Shown here: positions 6,943 to 13,651 of the stretch, piece after piece
Layout: every line of letters starts with the position of its first letter
How positions within the stretch are numbered: position 1 is the stretch's first letter
Origin: an uncultured Selenomonadaceae bacterium
Lineage (GTDB): Bacteria > Bacillota > Negativicutes > Selenomonadales > Selenomonadaceae
Length of the DNA: 13,746 nt
Assembly: GCA_905236665.1 (NCBI GenBank)
Contig: CAJONF010000205.1
Location: 1 to 13,746, forward strand
Reading direction: 5' to 3'
Notes under the pieces: generated by a model
The model's input: the letters and a program-made list of their open reading frames with translations, nothing else
The model's database searches: none
Told to the model about the DNA's origin: nothing
Translations under genes and position numbers: made by a program

Positions 6943-7020
6943 TTAGTCGGTAAAGATATCGTCGCCAAATGAATAAATCACCATGCAAACTATCATCACT
7001 AAAATTATCACGTCAGCCAA
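6943..7020 (-). CDS. Possible 25-residue membrane peptide directly after the CHR gene, in the same frame
   Basis: The codon right after the TAA of the CHR transporter gene is TTG, opening a 25-codon ORF in the same frame: a hydrophobic segment (ADVIILVMIVCMVIY, about 2-16) followed by an acidic tail, SFGDDIFTD. Its TAA stop overlaps the AAGGAG site of the GT9 gene, the arrangement expected of a translated, coupled ORF. A GGTGA sequence eight bases before the TTG could be its ribosome binding site. It could instead be a former C-terminus of the transporter cut off by a nonsense mutation, or a readthrough extension. I recognise no family. Confidence 0.35.
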   Translation of the reverse strand: MADVIILVMIVCMVIYSFGDDIFTD

Positions 7021-7584
7021 TTAAATCACCAGCCCTAAAATTAAACCAGCCGCGCCGCTGGCGAGCAAAACTTTTATAACGCCGATTTTTTTTCTTACAG
7101 CAAAGAGCGCGGCGATTAAAATTATCGCGCCCTTAGCGTCGAACGTGCCGATTAAATTTTCGGGAACTTTTTCCGCGTTCCACACGGCGAGCAAAACGAA
7201 ACTCACACAAGCCGCCGCGATTAACGCCATGACAGCCGGTCGCAATCCGTTTAAAATGCCGTGAATCGCGCCTAAGTCGCCATATTTAAAAATTATTTTC
7301 GCCAGCGCAATGCAAAGAAAAATACTCGGCGTCACGAAACCAGCCGTCGCACAAATTGCTCCGCTCAATCCCGCGATTTTCATTCCGGCGAATGTCGCCG
7401 CGTTTATTCCTATTGGCCCCGGTGTCATCTGCGAAATTGTAAAGATATCGATGAATTCGCTAAGGCTCAGCCAGTGATAGCTGTCAACGACCGCCGCTTG
7501 AATCAGTGGCATTGAAGCATAGCCACCGCCCACGCATACCAAACTTATTTTTGCGAATTCAAAAAATAATTGCCAGTAAATCAC
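7021..7584 (-). CDS. Short-chain chromate transporter (CHR/ChrA) family protein, single domain
   Basis: A 187-residue integral membrane protein of one CHR domain. Typical elements: GGGYASMPLI (19-28), SQMTPGPIGINAATFAG near residues 51-67, and about six hydrophobic segments ending in ASGAAGLILGLVI. Short CHR proteins normally occur as adjacent pairs (YwrA/YwrB-like) that together make one transporter; here no second copy lies next to it. The start is GTG at 7582-7584, with GGAGG at 7591-7595 and a 6-nt spacer, overlapping the miaB stop codon (GTGA). Chromate resistance is the family's named function, but the physiological substrate in anaerobes is often unknown. Confidence 0.85.
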   Translation of the reverse strand: MIYWQLFFEFAKISLVCVGGGYASMPLIQAAVVDSYHWLSLSEFIDIFTISQMTPGPIGINAATFAGMKIAGLSGAICATAGFVTPSIFLCIALAKIIFKYGDLGAIHGILNGLRPAVMALIAAACVSFVLLAVWNAEKVPENLIGTFDAKGAIILIAALFAVRKKIGVIKVLLASGAAGLILGLVI

Positions 7585-8900
7585 CTGGAACCTCCATAAT
7601 CTTGCACTGCACCTTTAAGTAGCCACGTTTGTGCGTGAGAAATTTTTACGTTGACAAGTTCGCCAGCCTGCTCCACGCCATGAGTAAACAAGACGATTTT
7701 ATTTGAACGCGTTCGCCCCGTGAAAATTTTTTCATCGGTTTTGCTTGCACCTTCGACCAAAACTTCAACGACCGAATTAATCAGCGCAAGATTTTTTTCC
7801 AAGCTGATTGCGTTCTGAACTTTCATAAGCTCCTCAAGGCGGCGATGTTTAGTCTCGTCGTCAATCTGATCATCAAATGTAGCGGCGGGCGTCCCGCTCC
7901 GTTTGGAATAAATAAAAGTAAACGCCGCGTCAAATTTAACAGTCCGCAAAAATTCCAACGTATCTTGAAAATTTTCTTCAGTCTCGCCTGGGAATCCGAC
8001 AATTAAATCCGTAGTCAAACTGACATTGGGAATGGCGGCGCGAATTTTTTCCACCAGCCGCAAATATTTTTCCACAGTGTATACGCGATTCATGCGCTGT
8101 AAAATTTTATCGCTACCGTATTGCACGGGTAAATGAATATGTTCGCAGATATTTTTTCCGCCCGCAATCGCCGCGATGAGTTCGTCGGATAAATCTTTCG
8201 GGTGACTCGTCATGAACCGCAACCGCTCGACGCAGGAAATTTTATCGACAGCTGTTAAAAGTTCCGCAAAACTCATGCCGCCCGAATAAGAATTTACATT
8301 TTGTCCAAGCAATGTAATTTCTTTAAAACCTTCAGCGACAGCCTGGCGAATTTCCGCGAAAATTTCTTCCGGTCGGCGACTGCGCTCACGTCCGCGAACG
8401 TAGGGAACGATACAATACGTGCAGAAATTGTTGCAACCGTACATTATCGGCACGAACGTAGAAACTTTTCCAACGCGCAGAGGAAAAACTTCGCTGGGAA
8501 TTTCGCCGCTGATATTTGAAACGTCGACAAAATGTTTTCGTTCACGTTCCAAGCTTTGAACGACACGGGCGACTTCGGAATTTTGCCCCGTACCCAAGAC
8601 GAAATCGACATGAGGCGCACGTTTAATCAAATTCGCTCCTTCCTTTTGCGCCATACAGCCGGTCACGCCCAAAATCAGCGACGGCTTTTCGCGTTTCAAA
8701 GCTTTAAACCTGCCGATTTGCCCGAAAACTTTATCCTCCGCCGTGGCACGCACACAACACGTATTAATTAAAATCAAATCTGCCGCGTCTGCATCTTCAG
8801 TCAACGTGTAGCCGATTTTTTTTAATAAGCCCGCCATGCGCTCGCTATCAGCTACATTCATTTGACAGCCGTAAGTTAAAATTTTTAATTTCTTGTCCAT
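7581..8900 (-). CDS. miaB: tRNA-2-methylthio-N6-dimethylallyladenosine synthase MiaB
   Basis: A radical SAM methylthiotransferase that adds the 2-methylthio group to i6A37 of tRNAs, using two [4Fe-4S] clusters. Numbered from the upstream ATG at 8907-8909: the UPF0004 domain with Cys15 (TYGCQMN), Cys51 (NTCCVR) and Cys85 (VTGCMAQ); radical SAM CxxxCxxC in YGCNNFCTYCIVPYVRGRERSR-like sequence (Cys159, 163, 166); and a C-terminal TRAM domain from about residue 375. I prefer the second ATG (8898-8900). The upstream ATG overlaps an extended -10 box (TGTTATAAT, 8908-8916), so a transcript from it could not contain that codon, and homologues begin close to MDKKLKILTYGCQMN. No Shine-Dalgarno site precedes either ATG. 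It is the first gene of a run continuing into the CHR and GT9 genes. Identification is secure; the start is the uncertain part. Confidence 0.95.
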   Translation of the reverse strand: MDKKLKILTYGCQMNVADSERMAGLLKKIGYTLTEDADAADLILINTCCVRATAEDKVFGQIGRFKALKREKPSLILGVTGCMAQKEGANLIKRAPHVDFVLGTGQNSEVARVVQSLERERKHFVDVSNISGEIPSEVFPLRVGKVSTFVPIMYGCNNFCTYCIVPYVRGRERSRRPEEIFAEIRQAVAEGFKEITLLGQNVNSYSGGMSFAELLTAVDKISCVERLRFMTSHPKDLSDELIAAIAGGKNICEHIHLPVQYGSDKILQRMNRVYTVEKYLRLVEKIRAAIPNVSLTTDLIVGFPGETEENFQDTLEFLRTVKFDAAFTFIYSKRSGTPAATFDDQIDDETKHRRLEELMKVQNAISLEKNLALINSVVEVLVEGASKTDEKIFTGRTRSNKIVLFTHGVEQAGELVNVKISHAQTWLLKGAVQDYGGSR

Positions 8901-8907
8901 GCCGCGC

Positions 8908-8916
8908 ATTATAACA
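8908..8916 (-). promoter_or_regulatory. Extended -10 promoter element of miaB
   Basis: On the minus strand the sequence is TGTTATAAT, a perfect -10 with the TG extension. No good -35 lies 17-18 bp upstream. The predicted transcript start (seven bases downstream) falls at 8900-8902, right at the preferred ATG. Confidence 0.5.
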
Positions 8917-8939
8917 CAACGCGGGAAATCTAATCAGCG

Positions 8940-8968
8940 TTTCCAAAAAATTTTTTTCCTGCTATAAT
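8940..8968 (+). promoter_or_regulatory. Promoter of the radical SAM maturase gene
   Basis: TTTCCA (-35, 8940-8945, 4 of 6), a 17-bp spacer rich in A- and T-tracts, and a perfect TATAAT (8963-8968), 34 bp before the ATG at 9003. It is divergent from the miaB promoter. Confidence 0.6.
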
Positions 8969-9002
8969 TGCCAATAAAAATTTTTACAAGAGGTCACAGA
9001 AA

Positions 9003-10340
9003 ATGATTCATAAATTTAAGCAGGGCGACGATTTTATTTTGCTTGACGTAAACAGCGGCGCGGTTCATCTTATCGACGAGCTAACGTTTAAAATTTTGGA
9101 CGACTTCGACGGCACCAATGACGCAGAAATTTTATCGAAATACTCCCATGCGGACACCGCCGAAATTTTAAGCGAGCTTCACGAACTTATTGACGCGGGC
9201 GAACTTTTTACGCCGGAAATTGACGTGCCCACGACTTTTGCGGCGCGTGGCGTGGTTAAAAGTCTTTGCCTTATGGTTGCGCAGGATTGTAATTTGCGCT
9301 GTAAATATTGTTTTGGTGACGGCGGCACTTATGGTCATCGCGCTGTTATGAGCGAGGACGTTGGCAAATCGGCAGTTGACTTTATCATAAAAAATTCCGG
9401 TCTACGTAAACATTGCGAGATAGATTTTTTCGGCGGTGAACCATTGATAAATTTCCGCACGGTCAAAGCTGTCACTGAATATGTTCGCCAACGTGAACAG
9501 GACACGGGAAAAATTTTTAAACTCACGCTCACGACAAACGGGCTTTTGCTTGACGAAAAAATTTCCGCGTGGCTCAATGAAAATAATATTTCGCTGGTGT
9601 TGAGTTTGGACGGTAGAAAAAAAATTCATGACGCTATGCGCCCCGATATTGCAGGTCGCGGAAGTTATGATCGCGTGCTAAAAAATTTTAAAAAATTTAT
9701 CGACAGTCGCGGCGGAGAAAATTATTATCTGCGCGGCACCTACACGAAAAAAAATCTCGACTTCACCGCCGACGTTTTGAGTGCTTGCGACGCGGGCTTT
9801 GATATCCTGTCGATTGAACCTGTTGTGTTGAAAAATTCTCCGCTTGCCTTAACGGAAGACGATTTGCCGAGAATTCGTGAAGAGTATGACAGATTGACTG
9901 CGGCTTATCTTCAGCGGCGGCGCGAAGGGCGCGGATTTTTCTTTTTCCATTTCAATATCGATTTGTCAAATGGTCCTTGCGTGGCGAAGAGATTATCTGG
10001 TTGCGGAGCTGGGCACGAATATTTTGCTGTGGCGGAGAACGGCGATTTATATCCATGTCATCAATTTGTCGGGCGCGAAAAATATCGGCTGGGAAATATT
10101 TTTGACGGTGTGGAAGAATCTGCGCGGCACTGGCTGAAATATTTTCGTGAATCGCACGTTTTGAACAAGCCGAAATGTCGCGAGTGTTGGGCAAAATTTT
10201 TCTGCAGTGGCGGCTGTCACGCGAACGCAGATTTATTTCACGGGGATATTCGCCAGCCTTATGAGGTCGGTTGCGAGATACAAAAAAAACGGCTCGAATG
10301 TGCAATCTACATTCAAGCCAAAATTCTTGAGACTGATTAA
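9003..10340 (+). CDS. Radical SAM/SPASM peptide maturase, SCIFF (ranthipeptide) maturase type
   Basis: It most closely resembles the maturases that form Cys thioether crosslinks in SCIFF (six Cys in forty-five) peptides of Clostridia, such as CteB. Domains: an N-terminal precursor-binding-like region (1-75) opening MIHKF...LDVNSGAVH, family-typical; the radical SAM core with Cys96, Cys100 and Cys103 (CNLRCKYC) and DFFGGEPL (141-148); TTNG (177-180) and LSLDGRK; and a C-terminal SPASM domain with Cys326, 334, 352, 392, 395, 401, 405, 424 and 433, enough for two auxiliary [4Fe-4S] clusters. The 445 residues fit this type. ATG at 9003 follows AGAGGT with an 8-nt spacer. In Clostridia the roughly 46-residue precursor is normally encoded just upstream; here that space holds only two divergent promoters, and no Cys-rich small ORF was found in the window. 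Family assignment is from memory of the conserved segments; the substrate is unknown. Confidence 0.85.
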   Translation: MIHKFKQGDDFILLDVNSGAVHLIDELTFKILDDFDGTNDAEILSKYSHADTAEILSELHELIDAGELFTPEIDVPTTFAARGVVKSLCLMVAQDCNLRCKYCFGDGGTYGHRAVMSEDVGKSAVDFIIKNSGLRKHCEIDFFGGEPLINFRTVKAVTEYVRQREQDTGKIFKLTLTTNGLLLDEKISAWLNENNISLVLSLDGRKKIHDAMRPDIAGRGSYDRVLKNFKKFIDSRGGENYYLRGTYTKKNLDFTADVLSACDAGFDILSIEPVVLKNSPLALTEDDLPRIREEYDRLTAAYLQRRREGRGFFFFHFNIDLSNGPCVAKRLSGCGAGHEYFAVAENGDLYPCHQFVGREKYRLGNIFDGVEESARHWLKYFRESHVLNKPKCRECWAKFFCSGGCHANADLFHGDIRQPYEVGCEIQKKRLECAIYIQAKILETD

Positions 10341-10352
10341 AAATTTTTTTTA

Positions 10353-10784
10353 TCAAGTTCCGCTTGCAGGCGTCGTTGTCCTGTCTTGGACATAAAATTT
10401 ATCTGCGGTGCTATCTTTTAAAGTTGCTCGCGGCGGACTGCTCGTATCTAAACTATAAGTATCATCTTTTGTTAAAAGGTCAGCACTTGCGTCTTTAATC
10501 GTGCCTTCAAGATAATATGCGCCCATCGGTGGCTTGGGTATCTCTTCGCCTTTGAAATATTTTTTAAATGTGTTTTTTGTCATATCATCTTCAGTAGGAT
10601 AGGAGCCGTTCTCCATATAGTAGACCTCAACAGCCGTGTCTATGGTTGTCAAATCGGCTTGGATTTTAGATGTATTGGCGGCGGCAGTAACGGCAGTGAA
10701 TCGCGGCACGGCAATAGACGCAAGCACGCCGATAACCATAACCATCAAGATTACTTCTAGCGTGGCAAAACCTCGTTGATTCAT
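10353..10784 (-). CDS. Type IV pilin-like / pseudopilin protein
   Basis: A prepilin with a class III signal: MNQRG, then Phe at +1 and Glu at +5 (FATLE) and a long hydrophobic helix (VILMVMVIGVLASIAVPRF), the N-methylation/cleavage motif of type IV pilins and type II secretion pseudopilins. From this ATG (10782-10784) the protein has 143 residues and a 5-residue leader. It is chosen over a start at 10841 because AAGGAG precedes it at normal spacing and the longer start would overlap the promoter at 10813-10841. The soluble part includes YYMENGSYP, common in pilins. The last 36 residues hold 13 Ser/Thr and end RTTTPASGT. No pilus assembly genes or prepilin peptidase are in the window, so it is a solitary pilin. 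It is divergent from the GT41 gene. Confidence 0.88.
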   Translation of the reverse strand: MNQRGFATLEVILMVMVIGVLASIAVPRFTAVTAAANTSKIQADLTTIDTAVEVYYMENGSYPTEDDMTKNTFKKYFKGEEIPKPPMGAYYLEGTIKDASADLLTKDDTYSLDTSSPPRATLKDSTADKFYVQDRTTTPASGT

Positions 10785-10812
10785 TTCAGCATCTCCTTTA
10801 AAATTTTTCTTG

Positions 10813-10841
10813 ATTATAAAATAAAAATTCTTTACGTTCAA
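10813..10841 (-). promoter_or_regulatory. Promoter of the pilin gene
   Basis: On the minus strand: TTGAAC (-35, 10836-10841), a 17-bp spacer and a perfect TATAAT (10813-10818), 28 bp upstream of the chosen ATG. The -35 box directly abuts the inverted repeat at 10842-10866. Confidence 0.65.
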
Positions 10842-10866
10842 GCGGCAAGGATTGTCATTTTGCCGC
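10842..10866. promoter_or_regulatory. Inverted repeat between divergent promoters (candidate operator)
   Basis: GCGGCAA (10842-10848), an 11-bp centre, then TTGCCGC (10860-10866): perfect 7-bp arms with centres 18 bp apart. The left arm touches the pilin -35 box and the centre contains the -35 of the GT41 promoter. The geometry suits a dimeric DNA-binding regulator acting on both genes, but no regulator is identified and an RNA hairpin is an alternative. Confidence 0.35.
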
Positions 10867-10880
10867 GTTTGGTTTATTAT
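10852..10880 (+). promoter_or_regulatory. Promoter of the GT41 glycosyltransferase gene
   Basis: TTGTCA (-35, 10852-10857, 5 of 6), a 17-bp spacer and TATTAT (-10, 10875-10880, 5 of 6), 30 bp before the GTG start at 10911. Confidence 0.6.
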
Positions 10881-10910
10881 TGAGCAAATTTACCGCGTGG
10901 GGGGAATTTC

Positions 10911-12707
10911 GTGGACGACAAAATTTTAAATTGGGTGGTGCTAGCGGAAAAATTTTCGGCGAGCGGCGATCCAAAATCCATGCGCACCGTTGCACAAGAA
11001 ATTTTCGAGCTGGACAAAAATTCTGCGGACGGGCTGGCTATCGTGGCGGAGTCTTCGTTCTATTTGGGTAACATGGACGAGGCAGAATCTTTAGCGCAAT
11101 TTGCACTTTCCGTCGAACCAAATCATCTGCGCGGAAAATTGGTGATGGGCGGCGTCGCGGCGAAAAATTTCAAACTCAAGACGCAGTTAAAATTTCTACA
11201 GGAAATTATAGACACGGCGCACGAAGAATTGAAAAATTTCCGCGCAGAATTTAACAATCACAATCGCCAACTCAAATTCACGCACCGACCAAAAACTCCC
11301 GAAGATGAAGCTGACCAAAAACGTCTGAAGAAAAAAATTTTTATCATGCAGTCGTTGCTATTTAAAGCTTTGTGCTGGATATCAAATGGATTTTATTTGG
11401 CGGGTGAACCTGCGCGGGCGGCAGAATCGCTCTTGGAAGCAAGCACGTTGGCGGACAAAGATGAGCAGGCGGCAGAACTTTATTCTAAGCATTTGTTTTT
11501 GAAAAATTATCGAGATGTGCCACCGATGCAAGCTAAAGAAGCGGCGCGGCATTATAATTCTTTTTTTGCACGGGTTACGCCTTTCAAACACATTAGAAAA
11601 GTTTTCGGTACGGAACGCAAAATCCATATCGGTTATATTTCGCCAGATTTCCGCGAACACGCCGTGGCAAATTTTTTGACGCCATTCCTAAAAAATTATG
11701 ACGCGGAAAATTTTTCTGTGACGTGTTATTTCACCGGCAAAAAAGATTTAGTCACAGAAAAATTAAAAGCGTTGCCGATTGGTTGGCGTGATTTAACCGG
11801 CAAAGATCCGCTGACCGCCGCGCAGATTATCGACAAGGACGACATAGATATTTTGGTTGACTTGTCGGGACATTCGCAGGATAGTTGCTTGCCAATTCTC
11901 GCTTATAAGCCCGCGCCCGTGCAAATCTGCGCACTGGGCTACACCGCCTCGACCGGTTTAAACGCCGTGGATTATTTTTTGTCCGATAAAATTTGTTCAC
12001 AGGAAAAAAGCCAGATTAATAATTTCACGGAAAAAGTTTTGCAAGTCGACCCGTGCTGTTTATGTTATGCTCCTGGCTTGATTCGCGAAATACCCGCGCA
12101 GGAACTCCGCGCACCCATGCTGAAGAACGGCTTTATAACTTTTGGTAGCTTTAATAATTTCGCAAAAGTTAGCGACGAGGTGCTCTATATCTGGCGAGCG
12201 ATTTTGGAAGGCGTACCGCGTTCACGACTGATTCTAAAAGGAAAAATTTTCAGCATTGAAGATGGGCAGGAAATTGTAAAAGAAAAACTCCGCAAGATGA
12301 GTTTTCCGCTCGACCGAATTGAAATGCGTCCTTACAGCCCCGACTATCTCGAACAGTATCGGGAAATTGATATTGCGCTGGACACTTTCCCCTACACGGG
12401 CGGAACCACCACTTGTGAAGCGTTATATATGGGTGTGCCGGTCATCACCGTTCGCGGAAAAACTCACGGCTCACGGCTCGGCGCGTCGATTTTAAATGCC
12501 GCCGACGTTAAAGAACTTATTGCCAACAGCCCAATGGATTACGTCAAAAAAGCTATTCAACTTAGCAAACGTAAAGAGTTAATCGCGGCGTATCATGTCG
12601 GCTTGCGTGAACACGTGCAAAACTCTGCGCTGATGAACGCAGAAAATTATATCCGCGAACTAGAAAAAATTTATCAACGGCTTATTGACAGCAACGTAAA
12701 ATTTTAA
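10911..12707 (+). CDS. TPR-containing O-GlcNAc-transferase-like protein (SPINDLY, GT41)
   Basis: A cytoplasmic protein glycosyltransferase, expected to move GlcNAc or another sugar from a nucleotide donor to Ser/Thr of target proteins. Residues 1-220 are helical, with TPR-like repeats (for example 37-72 and 155-185) and a Lys/Glu-rich middle (105-145). The catalytic GT-B region runs from about 235: GYISPDFREHAV (241-252, His250), DLSGHSQD (317-324), PAPVQICALGYTASTG (335-349), FGSFNNFAKVSDEVL (411-425, Lys419 matching the donor-phosphate Lys of OGT) and DTFPYTGGTTTCEALYMGVP (491-510). The 598 residues are normal for bacterial members, which often modify flagellin or surface adhesins. The GTG start (MDDKILNW) follows a GGGGGG purine run. 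The 3' end overlaps the convergent lipoprotein stop codon. The target is unknown; the neighbouring pilin is a candidate only by position. Confidence 0.9.
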   Translation: MDDKILNWVVLAEKFSASGDPKSMRTVAQEIFELDKNSADGLAIVAESSFYLGNMDEAESLAQFALSVEPNHLRGKLVMGGVAAKNFKLKTQLKFLQEIIDTAHEELKNFRAEFNNHNRQLKFTHRPKTPEDEADQKRLKKKIFIMQSLLFKALCWISNGFYLAGEPARAAESLLEASTLADKDEQAAELYSKHLFLKNYRDVPPMQAKEAARHYNSFFARVTPFKHIRKVFGTERKIHIGYISPDFREHAVANFLTPFLKNYDAENFSVTCYFTGKKDLVTEKLKALPIGWRDLTGKDPLTAAQIIDKDDIDILVDLSGHSQDSCLPILAYKPAPVQICALGYTASTGLNAVDYFLSDKICSQEKSQINNFTEKVLQVDPCCLCYAPGLIREIPAQELRAPMLKNGFITFGSFNNFAKVSDEVLYIWRAILEGVPRSRLILKGKIFSIEDGQEIVKEKLRKMSFPLDRIEMRPYSPDYLEQYREIDIALDTFPYTGGTTTCEALYMGVPVITVRGKTHGSRLGASILNAADVKELIANSPMDYVKKAIQLSKRKELIAAYHVGLREHVQNSALMNAENYIRELEKIYQRLIDSNVKF

Positions 12708-13651
12708 AAGTTTTCAGGATAAATCAGTTCAGCCATTTTCTTTACAGCGGCAGGATAATTTAAACCGGGACTTAGCAAAAATAAATCCTGCGGCAAAAAG
12801 TACAGCTTATTGTTTTTCACTGCGCCGATAGCTTGCCACGCGTCGTTTGATTCGACAGCTTTTAACATACTCGATTTAATTTCGTCAGCGTCGCCCATGC
12901 TCGTCACAAAAATAATTTCGGGATTCTGTTCAGCGAGCGTTTCCATGCTATAGGGCGCGGCATCGGGATTTTTTTCTAGCGGCGTCATGCCGTCAGCAAC
13001 ATTTTCCCAATCAAACATTTTCGCAATAGAACCGGCAATGCTCCCGCCAAGTTGAACCGTCAAGCCTTGCGCAGTCGAATGAAGAATCGCTACGCGCAAA
13101 TTTTTTTTAGGCACCTTGTCGACGACAGATTTAATTTCGGAGTCCATGTCGCTGATAATTTTTTCAGCCGCCACCGAATCGCCGCTCAATGTCGCAAAAA
13201 TTTTCAGCCCGCGTTTTACATCGTCATAAGTTTTCATTTCAATGACTAGCGCGGGAATTTTATTTTCTTCCAACACGGGCAAAAGTTTTTCGTTCATGCC
13301 CTTGTTAACGATAACTAAATCGGGCGCGCAGGCGATAAGGCGTTCCGTGTCAATTTGATAAACTTGTCCGACGCTGGGCAGATTTTTTGCCCAATCGGGC
13401 ATTTTATTTTTTGAATCGGGGCGACCAACAACTTCGCAACCGACGGCGTGCAAAGGCTCCAAAAATCCCGCACTAGTTACGACAATCCGCGAAGGCTTTT
13501 TATCCAAAATAATTTTTTTGCCAGCGTCATCATCAATCGTCGCGAAAACTTCCTGCGAAATTTTGACAGGTGCAGAATTTTTTTCACTACTACAGCCACT
13601 TAAAAGAAGTCCCGCAATTAAAATTGCTCCGAAAAATTTTTTACCAATCAA
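12704..13651 (-). CDS. ABC transporter substrate-binding lipoprotein (BtuF/FepB-like, PF01497 type)
   Basis: A periplasmic, lipid-anchored binding protein delivering iron-siderophore, haem or cobalamin to an FecCD/BtuC-type importer. The signal peptide ends in the lipobox LLSGC with Cys20 as the lipidated residue. The mature domain shows the class III binding-protein pattern: RIVVTSAGFLEPLHAVGCEVVG (55-76), an N-lobe IACAPDLVIV (about 106-115), a long connecting helix region and the C-lobe MGDADEIKSS and NNKLYFLP segments. The 315 residues are usual. The TTG start (13649-13651) follows AAGGGG at good spacing; no clear promoter or cobalamin riboswitch was seen in the 95 bp upstream inside the window. 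Permease and ATPase genes are not in view. Its stop codon overlaps that of the GT41 gene (TTAA, 12704-12707), with no terminator between. The ligand cannot be assigned from sequence. Confidence 0.88.
   Translation of the reverse strand: MIGKKFFGAILIAGLLLSGCSSEKNSAPVKISQEVFATIDDDAGKKIILDKKPSRIVVTSAGFLEPLHAVGCEVVGRPDSKNKMPDWAKNLPSVGQVYQIDTERLIACAPDLVIVNKGMNEKLLPVLEENKIPALVIEMKTYDDVKRGLKIFATLSGDSVAAEKIISDMDSEIKSVVDKVPKKNLRVAILHSTAQGLTVQLGGSIAGSIAKMFDWENVADGMTPLEKNPDAAPYSMETLAEQNPEIIFVTSMGDADEIKSSMLKAVESNDAWQAIGAVKNNKLYFLPQDLFLLSPGLNYPAAVKKMAELIYPENF

Noticed and set aside
10291..10319. Stem-loop GGCT-GAATGT/ACATTC-AGCC near the end of the radical SAM maturase gene, with a T-tract at 10343-10350
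   Set aside because: The hairpin lies inside the coding sequence and about 24 bases separate it from the T-tract, so it is not a standard terminator.
9952..10356. 134-residue minus-strand ORF opposite the maturase SPASM region
   Set aside because: Antisense shadow; no ribosome binding site or recognisable domain.
10785..10841. Longer pilin start at 10841 adding 19 residues
   Set aside because: It would lie within the promoter and the added segment is not a prepilin leader; the internal ATG with AAGGAG gives a normal 5-residue leader.
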